Assembly: GCA_041685645.1 (NCBI GenBank)
Contig: JAWLFI010000064.1
Location: 1-13,060, forward strand
Direction: 5' to 3'
From: JAWLFI01 sp041685645
GTDB taxonomy: Bacteria; Bacteroidota; Bacteroidia; Chitinophagales; Saprospiraceae
Length of the DNA stretch: 13,060 nucleotides
This document shows, one piece after another, positions 7,701-13,060 of the stretch. Below the pieces are notes generated by a model that worked only from the letters and a program-made list of their open reading frames with translations, was not told where the DNA came from and ran no database searches. The position numbers were made by a program, and so were the translations under genes. Within the stretch, counting starts at the first letter, position 1. Every line of letters starts with the position of its first letter.

Positions 7701-8750
7701 CTGTGGAACGACAGTATCGAAGGGTTGGAGCGTACGGCATTGTCTGCAGGAAATTACAGTTTCACTCTGACAGATGAGTGTGGCACAGAGATTATCGACA
7801 CGGTCAATGTCCCTGAAGCAGATAGTCAGCTCATTGTCGAGGCCGTTTTCGATAATCCCGCATGTTTTGTAGAAGGAGTCTCCGTGGTCATAGAGCCCAA
7901 TGGTGGGAGACAGCCGTTTTCCTACCTTTGGTCAGATGATAGCACGGCCATGGAAGTCACGGAAGATACCCGTGAGTTATCAGAGGGACAATATCAAGTG
8001 ACCGTCACAGACCTCTGCGGACTGACTCAGGTGACCGATTCTTTTACCATTCTCATCCCCGATTCCATCACTATTGACATAACAGAAATACAAGAGGAGT
8101 CTTGTCCGGGTGCCGGAGATGGAAGGGCTGAGTTGTCCGCTTCCGGCGGAGTGGGCGATATCGAGCTGGATTGGACTCCGGCGGATAGTCTGGATGCGCT
8201 GAGTAGCGGAACGTATATGGTAAGCGCTACCGACGAAAATGGCTGTTCCAAAGAAGTTGAATTTACCCTCGATCCACCGGACAGCTTATCTGTTGATTTT
8301 GAGACGACAATTGATGAACTGGCGGTTGCGTTTGCCAACACCTCTATTTCTGCCGAGTCCTACTTTTGGGACTTTGGCGATGGCAACACCTCGGCCGATT
8401 CCTCGCCGGTGCACACTTATTCCGAAAGCGGAACCTATGAAGTGTGTTTGGACGCAGGCAATGCATGTCGCAGCATGGTCGTCTGTAAAGAGATCTCAGT
8501 AACTACGGTATCAGCGGATCCCAACATTTCTGTGACTCCGGACCTTCGCTTGTACCCCAATCCGGCACGCGATCGAGTTCGCATAGAGTTGAAGGGAGCA
8601 GATGGAGATCTTATGATATATTCCCAATACGGACAATTGATGTACGAAGCGCCCGCTCAGCCCCGGCAGGAAGTGCTGCTGAGTGGATGGGTGCCGGGCA
8701 TATATTGGGTGCAATGGCAGGGGGCTACCTACCGATTGGTCGTGCAGTAA
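4719..8750 (+). CDS. Secreted multidomain subtilisin-like (S8) protease with T9SS sorting domain
   Basis: The 1343-residue product has a signal peptide (1-25, LA|QQ) and a propeptide-like segment (26-100). A KP-43-like S8 catalytic domain follows (about 110-440) with Asp126 (GEWDGGG), His153 (HATHVAGT), oxyanion Asn269 (SAGN) and Ser379 (GTSMSAP), all intact. A beta-sandwich follows (445-580, with LVNDLDL at 499-505). A degenerate SprB-like unit (599-651) precedes a protease-associated (PA) domain (about 670-812), then five SprB-type repeats (822-1176), a PKD domain (1190-1261, YFWDFGDGN) and a type A T9SS sorting domain (1278-1343, LYPNPARD). It should digest protein outside the cell after type IX export. 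The start is ATG 4719, directly before the signal peptide. The frame stays open to an ATG at 4512, but that would add 69 residues encoded by a repeat element and bury the signal. Confidence 0.92.
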   Translation: MNLPQALTLVLCFLLIGSSTGFVLAQQKVTAESRQQLMEMSQQMQVTELQERKEAEAFAKREGYPLRFENDEGVTFALRSVRDGVPEYYMTYNRQAAISTGTNHIKSGGRTGFDLDGQNMIVGEWDGGGVLTNHVEFEGRAVQRDDPFSPSNHATHVAGTLIGGGVNPEAKGMASEATLWAHDWNADGSEMAQAAADGLLVSNHSYGTLAGWARGDWSDQGFDAWHWWGDVNIDEEEDYKFGYYDNRTASWDQISHMAPYYLIVKSAGNNRNDNHNGSHMVRIDGDWVESDAFREASGGPDGFDCLPTYSTAKNILTIGAVGNVNGGYDGPGSVNMTSFSSWGPTDDGRIKPDIVGDGVQLLSANNNNATAYGRSSGTSMSAPNVAGSLILLQQYHKEMTGEFMWSSSLKGLIIHTADDAGTAGPDYSFGWGLLNAESAAEVLAQPLRHPFVETSLSPADTFTYEITSDGDQAIRATLCWTDPAAEVLPPALNDRSPRLVNDLDLRIIATSGPDSGTVYEPFLLSPENPSAEAVTGDNIVDNVEMTDLGIVPSGDYIVQVTHKGELLDDEAQNFSLWITAPPAECSFSLQVDSAMSPPCPESEEGLVLLSTEGSQGSVEFFAGLENRGSDSLIGNLLPGRTYLSAIDSAGCFATTDVVLERPEAINFGELDLVVARIFEPIDERTEFVFSNSFSSGWGGNPAEGLVRAEAVAADDGSGNGLLGCDSLVNAPELEGKIAILRRGDCQFGTKAQNAENAGASACIIVNTEEGVIPMAPGDFGEQVNIPVYMIPESDGDELLSAMDRGDVLLSLGFEPEVEHPTCPGGNDGRINVFTLPENDSVSFHWSTGDSSEVLEGVSAGAYELTITDDNGCEYFRSYELEDPDSIALDFDRTEPVSCPGGEDGEAVAVVRGGTPPYTFIWSSGGTDNVANNLSEGFNSLTITDALGCLFIDSVEVSVSPVMNLPEPFIASTCADTAVGEIQLRPESGQPPFQVLWNDSIEGLERTALSAGNYSFTLTDECGTEIIDTVNVPEADSQLIVEAVFDNPACFVEGVSVVIEPNGGRQPFSYLWSDDSTAMEVTEDTRELSEGQYQVTVTDLCGLTQVTDSFTILIPDSITIDITEIQEESCPGAGDGRAELSASGGVGDIELDWTPADSLDALSSGTYMVSATDENGCSKEVEFTLDPPDSLSVDFETTIDELAVAFANTSISAESYFWDFGDGNTSADSSPVHTYSESGTYEVCLDAGNACRSMVVCKEISVTTVSADPNISVTPDLRLYPNPARDRVRIELKGADGDLMIYSQYGQLMYEAPAQPRQEVLLSGWVPGIYWVQWQGATYRLVVQ

Positions 8751-8771
8751 TTATTGCAGCGAATGATCCCG

Positions 8772-9254
8772 TTAGCGTTGTCTCATAGCAAACACAGCGG
8801 CAATTGCCGTGAGCATGAGACCCACGGCCGGAGTGGCGACGCTCCATTGAATCATGTAGGTAGAGAACTGGAAGTAATTCGCTGCCGCTTCTGCTGTCAT
8901 CCATTGTTCCTGCACCATAAAGGTTTCCATAGTTGTGAGAAAGTCCGGCGTCAGGAACTGTAAACTCACTGCCATGGCTATCGGAGTAAACACGGAGGCG
9001 CAAACTGTGGTACGCAAACCTGCAATAAAGGCTTTGGAGTATGGAAAAGACCTTTCCGTCTGCCGGAGACGCGCACTGATGAGTGAACGATAAAAAATGA
9101 ATAGTGCGGGCAGGTATTTCACACTTGTGAATAGCACGTGATATTCGATCCAGCGATCATGGAAACCCAAAATAGATTCCAGGAGGGGCCAAATCATCAT
9201 GAGCAGCGCATATATTCCACCCCATATCAAAGCAGGCATCCAGGTGTTTTTCAT
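8772..9254 (-). CDS. Four-helix membrane protein, DUF4199-like
   Basis: The 160-residue protein has four predicted membrane helices, at about 7-29, 38-60, 73-100 and 128-157, and a short basic tail (RQR). The size, the helix layout with a charged loop after helix 2 (RLRQTERSFPYSKAF, 62-76) and the C-terminal helix running into basic residues fit DUF4199, a family common in Bacteroidota with no known function. I recognise it by pattern only. Its stop lies 21 bases from that of the convergent protease gene, with no terminator visible between them. The ATG at 9254-9252 overlaps the stop of a four-codon upstream frame (9265-9251, MIHR), which may be chance. No partner gene is adjacent. Confidence 0.7.
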   Translation of the reverse strand: MKNTWMPALIWGGIYALLMMIWPLLESILGFHDRWIEYHVLFTSVKYLPALFIFYRSLISARLRQTERSFPYSKAFIAGLRTTVCASVFTPIAMAVSLQFLTPDFLTTMETFMVQEQWMTAEAAANYFQFSTYMIQWSVATPAVGLMLTAIAAVFAMRQR

Positions 9255-9420
9255 CGGTGTATCATTTTTTGTGAAGGTAATTAAATACTGAGTGGGAGAA
9301 TAATGCCGGGATTGGGTTTTATTTGGGAAAAAGACTTGTTTTTTGAGATAGAGAGGTAAGGACGAAGTTCTTTCCGTGCTATCGCGCTGGGCATTCCCAC
9401 CTATTTCTTCCTACTTTTTG

Positions 9421-9433
9421 AGTGTTCAACACT
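9421..9433. promoter_or_regulatory. 13-bp perfect dyad, operator-like
   Basis: AGTGTTCAACACT is a perfect 6-bp inverted repeat around one base. It has the shape of a site for a dimeric helix-turn-helix regulator. No promoter or regulator gene is close, so the role is unknown. Confidence 0.25.
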
Positions 9434-9512
9434 GTAATATGCCTTTGTATGCTGGTGAGTCACTCGCGCGAGGCATACACACTTCTCTCATTGCCCTGCA
9501 CGTTAAGCTGTA

Positions 9513-9539
9513 AAGGATCCCGGGGCAAGCCCCCTCCTT
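9513..9539. repeat. Two-part stem-loop
   Basis: AAGGA (9513-9517) pairs with TCCTT (9535-9539), and inside it GGGGC (9522-9526) pairs with GCCCC (9529-9533). A small internal loop separates the two stems. No T tract follows on either strand, so it is not an obvious terminator. Confidence 0.45.
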
Positions 9540-9595
9540 CAACTGGTTTATGGAGGGCACAGCGGGATAACGATTGTGTATGTTATTTGATATTT

Positions 9596-9619
9596 GTAGA
9601 GACAGGGCCCTGGCTCTAC
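9596..9619. repeat. 24-bp near-perfect palindrome
   Basis: GTAGAG (9596-9601) pairs with CTCTAC (9614-9619), flanking the perfect palindrome CAGGGCCCTG (9603-9612). Only the A/G pair at 9602 and 9613 breaks the symmetry. It could be a protein-binding site or an RNA stem. Confidence 0.5.
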
Positions 9620-9696
9620 ATCAGTAAATTATTAGGAGATTCCGTAGTCTGTCCTACAGACCCTTTCCCAGAGAGCGATTGCGTTTCACCATTCAA

Positions 9697-9730
9697 TGCC
9701 CGCTGCATGATGGTAAGCCATCATAGGGCA
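9697..9730. repeat. Extended stem-loop
   Basis: A perfect 7-bp hairpin, ATGATGG (9707-9713) with CCATCAT (9718-9724) and a TAAG loop, sits inside an outer 5-bp stem, TGCCC (9697-9701) with GGGCA (9726-9730). Asymmetric bulges of five and one bases join the two parts. Confidence 0.5.
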
Positions 9731-9849
9731 GCCCGGTTCTTGGCGCTCTTTTCTTGGGTGTAAAATCTGTGACAGCAAGGGCAAGGGGCAAAATTTTTTA
9801 CCCTCATTTTTAGTTATAGCAAGGACATAGAAATAGTGGAGGTAAATTT

Positions 9850-10019
9850 TTTCCTTCAAGGGAAAGCGCTCGGAGAGCGCAAGCGTGAGGTGCCCGGAGG
9901 GCGCACCGCCGAGGCGGTGCGGTGCGAAGAAGAGGCGTAAATTTTTACGCCTCTCGAGCACGGTACTCCGGAGGGGACCGACCCCGAGCTGTCCGAAGGA
10001 CATGTGAGGGGGCACGCCC
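9850..10019 (-). repeat. Array of small hairpins, candidate structured repeat or ncRNA
   Basis: Within 170 bases the stems are: TTTCC/GGAAA (9850-9865); GCGCTC/GAGCGC with a 3-base gap (9866-9880); GTGCCC/GGGCGC with one G-U pair (9890-9904); CGCACCGCC/GGCGGTGCG (9902-9921, alternative to the previous); a perfect 11-bp stem (9931-9941 with 9944-9954); CGGT/ACCG with an inner stem (9961-9980); TGTCC/GGACA (9990-10002); and GGGC/GCCC (10010-10019). On the minus strand the 9990-10002 stem carries a C(TTCG)G tetraloop, which favours that strand. The minus-strand opening, poly-T then GGGCGTGCCCCC and later CGGGGTCGG, resembles from memory an intergenic repeat seen across Bacteroidota genomes. I could not verify this. 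Confidence 0.5.
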
Positions 10020-10052
10020 AAAAAAATAAAGTAAAGAGTGGGAGAATGGCAT

Positions 10053-10060
10053 TATTTTTG
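10053..10060 (+). promoter_or_regulatory. Candidate -7 box of the glucosaminidase gene
   Basis: TATTTTTG matches the Bacteroidota -7 consensus TAnnTTTG exactly and ends 20 bases before the first ATG at 10081. No TTG is found 17-23 bases upstream. The surrounding AT-rich sequence raises the chance of a random match. Confidence 0.35.
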
Positions 10061-10080
10061 ATATTATTGTTTTATATAAT

Positions 10081-11427
10081 ATGACAACTATGAGGAACGG
10101 TTTTTTTTCCAGCCTGATTGGGCTACTGATGGCATCGGCGCTATGCGGGCAGAATGTCCAAGAGGCGTATATTGATCAATTTAAGGAGATTGCGATTGAG
10201 GAGATGCATCGGACGGGCATTCCGGCGAGTATTAAGATGGCGCAGGCGATTTTGGAATCGAATGCGGGGCGATCGCATTTGGCGCGACAGGGAAATAACC
10301 ATTTTGGGATAAAATGTGGAGGGGATTGGTCCGGGGGGACTGTGATGCGCAAGGATGATGACTATAAAAATGGGCGGCTGATTCACTCGTGTTTTCGGGC
10401 CTATGAAAATGCGGAGGAGAGTTTTATGGCGCATTCAGAATTTTTGCGGAATCCGAAAAAGAATCACCGGTATGGATTTTTGTTTCGCTTGCCTGCGGGC
10501 GACTATAAGGGTTGGGCGCACGGTTTGAAAAAAGCGGGCTATGCGACGAATCCCAAGTATCCACAGTTGCTCATCCAATTGATTGAGAGGTATCAATTGC
10601 ATCAATTCGATGAGATGGAGGAGGTCGATCCGGCCTTGATGGTGCAGGAGGAGAATTACAGTCCGAGTATTCAGATGGTCAATGATGTGGAGTACGTCTA
10701 TGCGCGACCGGGCGAGACGCCGCGGGTCATTAGCCTGGATTTTGGGGTGTCTCCTGAGCGGCTGGTAAAATACAACGAGGGCATAGAGAACGCCGAGCAG
10801 AAGTTGGAAGCGGGCCATCGGGTGTTTTTGCAGAAAAAGCGACGCTCGTATCGCGGGGAAAAGAAATTTCACTACGTGAAAGAGGGAGAGACGATGTATG
10901 ATTTGGCTCAAAAGTATGGTATGCGGTTGGAGCGTTTATTGAAGAAAAACAAATTGGACGAGGGACAAGAGCCGGCCATTGGGGAGCGGGTTCGCTTGCG
11001 GGGCTTATCCTGGTTTGACAGTGCTCCCACGACCCGTGATGAGAAAGAAAATATATTGCCGGAGGACACAGAGGAGAACTTGCCGGCCGATGAGGATGTG
11101 CAGGCACTCCCCGAAAAAGAGCAGGAGAAGAGCGAAAGTGTACCCGAACCGACCCCAAAAGCGCTGCCGGACAGTGTCATGACGGCAGTAAGTGAAAATC
11201 CGCCGGTCATGACTATCGATACAGCCTCGACCACCGTGGTTTTGGGTCAGGCAGTGGAGGATGTCGATCCTCCGTCGGATCAGGAAAAGGAGTACCACCT
11301 TGTCGAAAAGGGAGAGACTTTATACAGTATCAGTCGGCAATTCGATCTCAGTGTGGAGGAACTCAAACGAAAGAATGATCTGAGCGGAAATGGGCTTAGC
11401 ATTGGGCAGCGGGTGCGGGTGAAATAG
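10081..11427 (+). CDS. GH73 glucosaminidase with LysM domains
   Basis: The 448-residue protein hydrolyses peptidoglycan glycan strands outside the inner membrane. A signal peptide ends near ALCG|Q (20-24). Residues 27-175 are a FlgJ/GH73-type N-acetylglucosaminidase domain with the catalytic Glu59 in AILESNAGRS and the downstream NNHFGIKC motif (72-79). LysM modules follow: a degenerate one (204-250), a clear one (263-306, YVKEGETMYDLAQKYG) and a C-terminal one (404-447, YHLVEKGETLYSISRQFD). An acidic, Pro-rich linker (about 312-402) separates the last two. In-frame ATGs at 10081 and 10090 are both possible; the second gives the more usual MRNGFF signal peptide. The gene stands alone, with hairpin-rich DNA upstream and a GC-rich spacer downstream. 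Enzyme class is confident; its role in division, remodelling or turnover cannot be told. Confidence 0.9.
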   Translation: MTTMRNGFFSSLIGLLMASALCGQNVQEAYIDQFKEIAIEEMHRTGIPASIKMAQAILESNAGRSHLARQGNNHFGIKCGGDWSGGTVMRKDDDYKNGRLIHSCFRAYENAEESFMAHSEFLRNPKKNHRYGFLFRLPAGDYKGWAHGLKKAGYATNPKYPQLLIQLIERYQLHQFDEMEEVDPALMVQEENYSPSIQMVNDVEYVYARPGETPRVISLDFGVSPERLVKYNEGIENAEQKLEAGHRVFLQKKRRSYRGEKKFHYVKEGETMYDLAQKYGMRLERLLKKNKLDEGQEPAIGERVRLRGLSWFDSAPTTRDEKENILPEDTEENLPADEDVQALPEKEQEKSESVPEPTPKALPDSVMTAVSENPPVMTIDTASTTVVLGQAVEDVDPPSDQEKEYHLVEKGETLYSISRQFDLSVEELKRKNDLSGNGLSIGQRVRVK

Positions 11428-11722
11428 AATTTTAGTTTTATGTGAAGTGTGGAGGTAGTATGATGTCGAGGTGGAGCGCACATCGAAAGCTGGCTGGGCT
11501 GACGCGCGGGGCACACCACTTCTATCATCGCAACCCTTCGGCTGCGCCCGGTTCGGCCCAGCTCACCGCATCGAATTTTGAAGGCCAAGCCCTCGGTCTC
11601 ATCTATGAGCGTAAACGGATATTTTTCGCTTTCAAACTTATCTGTATCTTTGATCGATGAGAATTTGGGGGAGTGAATGGGTATTAGCCTAAATCTTCAC
11701 CTGATTGAAAAACACACAATAG
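11428..11722. other. Spacer with a GC-rich patch
   Basis: 295 bases without a convincing gene. Bases 11465-11570 are clearly GC-richer than the flanks and contain a 7-bp inverted repeat, GCTGGGC (11493-11499) and GCCCAGC (11556-11562), 56 bases apart. Open frames on both strands cross it (11442-11660 plus, 11280-11588 minus) but show no family features. The last 80 bases are AT-rich leader for the gene at 11723. No terminator is seen after the glucosaminidase gene. Confidence 0.6.
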
Positions 11723-12424
11723 ATGAGCATGAGAAAATGGATTTTGGCAGCTCTCGTTATGAGTTTGATTGGCAGTGGTTCCATTTTGTCGGCCCAAAGC
11801 TACGCCTTTGGCGTGAAGGGCGGCATGGGTGGCGGCATGCAAATTTTTAAGAATTTTGGTAATCGCGGCGTGCTCATGACCCTACATGGGGCAGCATTTA
11901 TAGAAACGGCCGATGAGCCGGATGATTTTGCGCTTTTTGCTCAGCTGGGTTACCATCAGCGCGGGAGTCGAAGAGTTTTGGGGCAAGGATTCACTTTTGG
12001 ACGGAGCGTATCTCAGCGCGACGTGTTTAACAATGCGGCCCTGATTCTCGGAGCGAAACAAAAATTTGATTTGGGTATCGGGGAATCAAAATGGTATTAC
12101 GGTCTTGGCTTGAGGGGGGAATACACGATTTCCCAGATGAGCGACAATTTGTCAGAAGAAGCGCAAGGCATCGCCGTTCAGCGCTGGCTGTGGGGCGTCA
12201 CCTTTCAGACGGGGTTGGAGTGGCATATGAGTGAATACGTGGCAGGCATCCTGGAATTATCCGTGCATCCGGATTTGTCTCGTCAGTTGTTTATTCCACA
12301 ACAGACCTTGCAGCCGATTGGCGGGTCATCGCAAGCGCGCACCGTTTCTGAACAAAGTCCAACCAATGTCACTATAGAACTCACGATAGGCTTGCGATTT
12401 TTGCACAAAGTGAAATATATTTAA
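11723..12424 (+). CDS. Putative outer-membrane beta-barrel protein
   Basis: The 233-residue protein has a signal peptide (1-24) ending LSA|Q. The mature part has alternating short polar and aromatic strands typical of small outer-membrane barrels, such as YAFGVKGGMGGG (27-38), FALFAQLGYHQRGS, KWYYGLGLRGEYTIS and the terminal strand VTIELTIGLRFLHKVKYI. The size suits an 8- to 10-strand barrel of the porin or PorT-like kind. I do not recognise a specific family and assign no substrate. Two in-frame ATGs at 11723 and 11729 are six bases apart; the second (MRKW) gives the more usual signal peptide. The HupE-like gene follows 45 bases downstream on the same strand, so the two may be co-transcribed. 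Confidence 0.65.
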   Translation: MSMRKWILAALVMSLIGSGSILSAQSYAFGVKGGMGGGMQIFKNFGNRGVLMTLHGAAFIETADEPDDFALFAQLGYHQRGSRRVLGQGFTFGRSVSQRDVFNNAALILGAKQKFDLGIGESKWYYGLGLRGEYTISQMSDNLSEEAQGIAVQRWLWGVTFQTGLEWHMSEYVAGILELSVHPDLSRQLFIPQQTLQPIGGSSQARTVSEQSPTNVTIELTIGLRFLHKVKYI

Positions 12425-12469
12425 AACCGTGTTCCGGCAGGTGTTGGGGGCGCTTTAGCAGATGTAACA

Positions 12470-13045
12470 ATGGGTGTATTTGAGACGTATTTTTGGCTGG
12501 GCTGGCAGCATATATTGGATCCGGCCGGATTTGATCACATGTTGTTTATCGTCACCTTATGTGCCATGTATTCCTGGCGGAATTGGATCAATGTAGTCAT
12601 ACTGGTGACGGCCTTTACTCTGGGCCACTCCCTTACACTAGCATTGAGTGCCCTGGATGTCGTTCGGATTTCCTCCGATCTGGTGGAGACCCTCATCCCG
12701 CTTACCATACTGGCCACAGCCATCTATAATCTCTTTACGCTCAAGAGTGGAGCGCCCAAAAAGTTTTCCTTCCACTATATCGTGGCCTTGCTTTTTGGCT
12801 TAGTTCACGGGCTGGGTTTTAGCAATTTTTTTCGCGCCTTGCACCCCGAAAGCAGCGATATCGTCACAGAACTCTTGTCCTTTAACGTTGGCATTGAAGC
12901 CGGACAGGTTTTGATCGTCATTGCCTTTATGCTGCTGTTTTTCGCTCTGGACAGCATCTTTTTCATTCGCAGGCGCGACTGGACCCTGTTTTGGTCGGGT
13001 CTTGGGGCCGGCATGTCTCTGTTGATGGCTATTGGCTGGGTATAA
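12470..13045 (+). CDS. HupE/UreJ-like membrane permease
   Basis: The 191-residue protein has six or seven membrane helices and the family's conserved polar residues: HILDPAGFDH (14-23), TAFTLGHSLTL (47-57), Glu73, FGLVHGLGFS (109-118) and FNVGIEAGQ (138-146). These fit the HupE/UreJ_2 group, whose relatives are linked to nickel or cobalt uptake for hydrogenase and urease. No hydrogenase, urease or metal-enzyme gene is in the window, so the substrate is unproven here; many Bacteroidota carry such genes alone. The ATG at 12470 starts just before the first helix. Stop at 13043-13045 is inside the window, so the gene is complete. It may share a transcript with the barrel gene 45 bases upstream. 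Confidence 0.85.
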   Translation: MGVFETYFWLGWQHILDPAGFDHMLFIVTLCAMYSWRNWINVVILVTAFTLGHSLTLALSALDVVRISSDLVETLIPLTILATAIYNLFTLKSGAPKKFSFHYIVALLFGLVHGLGFSNFFRALHPESSDIVTELLSFNVGIEAGQVLIVIAFMLLFFALDSIFFIRRRDWTLFWSGLGAGMSLLMAIGWV

Positions 13046-13060
13046 TTGAGATTTACGGAT

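Larger units (their letters stand above)
9255..10080. other. Hairpin-rich gene-free region
   Basis: An 826-base stretch without a credible gene. Two open frames cross it (9422-9763 plus, 9686-10021 minus), but both run through palindromes and have repeat-derived compositions. Structures in order are: a 13-bp dyad at 9421-9433; a stem TGTATGC/GCATACA at 9446-9479 enclosing the palindrome CTCGCGCGAG (9463-9472); a two-part stem at 9513-9539; a long dyad at 9596-9619; a 6-bp hairpin at 9647-9661; a two-part stem at 9697-9730; and a dense array at 9850-10019. The rightmost 60 bases are AT-rich and probably hold the glucosaminidase promoter. Confidence 0.7.

Noticed and set aside
6480..8250. Repeats in the protease gene considered as DNA tandem repeats
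   Set aside because: The repeats are diverged SprB-type protein domains with little nucleotide identity between units; no CRISPR or satellite array is present.
8751..8771. Bidirectional terminator between the convergent protease and DUF4199 genes
   Set aside because: No stem with a T tract could be found in the 21-base gap or its flanks.
9296..9312. Possible third copy of the 18-bp motif (AATAATGCCGGG)
   Set aside because: It needs an inserted base and several mismatches; a chance match is plausible.
9422..9763. Plus-strand open frame of 113 codons
   Set aside because: It covers several dyads, its protein has many Cys and no recognisable pattern, and it overlaps the minus-strand frame. Probably non-coding.
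9686..10021. Minus-strand open frame of 111 codons in the hairpin region
   Set aside because: It runs through the hairpin array; composition follows the palindromes, with no signal peptide or family motif. Similar frames are typical by-products of structured repeats.
11545..11565. tRNA-like GGTTCG word in the GC-rich patch
   Set aside because: No acceptor, D or anticodon stems can be built around it.
11280..11660. Overlapping open frames on both strands around the GC-rich patch
   Set aside because: No family features, and the minus frame overlaps the end of the well-supported glucosaminidase gene.

Overview
The window looks like chromosomal DNA from a free-living member of the Bacteroidota, most likely Saprospiria/Lewinella-like. 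The evidence is two proteins with type IX secretion (T9SS) C-terminal sorting domains, SprB-type repeats, a surface-type lipoprotein with an acidic run after the lipobox cysteine, a DUF4199-type membrane protein, almost no Shine-Dalgarno sites, and TAnnTTTG-like -7 boxes. The family names come from motifs and memory, not from a search.

Layout. At the left edge a strong hairpin terminator (1-36) closes a minus-strand gene for a lipoprotein with two CHRD domains (65-967). A 400-base gene-free stretch follows, holding a MITE-like inverted-repeat element (1113-1261). Next is a minus-strand TPR lipoprotein that starts at TTG (1369-2400). Two plus-strand genes for T9SS cargo follow: a beta-propeller-like secreted protein (2598-4214) and a large secreted subtilisin-like protease of 1343 residues (4719-8750). 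The 504 bases between them hold a second, shorter copy of the same inverted-repeat element. A small membrane protein (8772-9254, minus) converges on the protease gene.

An 826-base gene-free stretch (9255-10080) is packed with hairpins and palindromes, and it is the part least explained by ordinary annotation. Beyond it on the plus strand lie a GH73 glucosaminidase with LysM domains (10081-11427), a GC-rich spacer, an outer-membrane beta-barrel candidate (11723-12424), and a HupE/UreJ-like permease (12470-13045). The last two genes may share a transcript.

Together the genes describe a cell-envelope neighbourhood: lipoproteins, secreted adhesive or proteolytic proteins, a peptidoglycan hydrolase, a porin-like barrel and membrane proteins. 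No T9SS machinery, hydrogenase, urease, transposase, phage, defence or CRISPR genes are present, and no coherent multi-gene novel system is visible. The points of real interest are non-coding: a two-copy MITE-like family, an 18-bp motif found beside both copies, and the hairpin-dense region before the glucosaminidase gene. The protease also has an unusual domain order, and its longest open frame over-calls the start by 69 codons.
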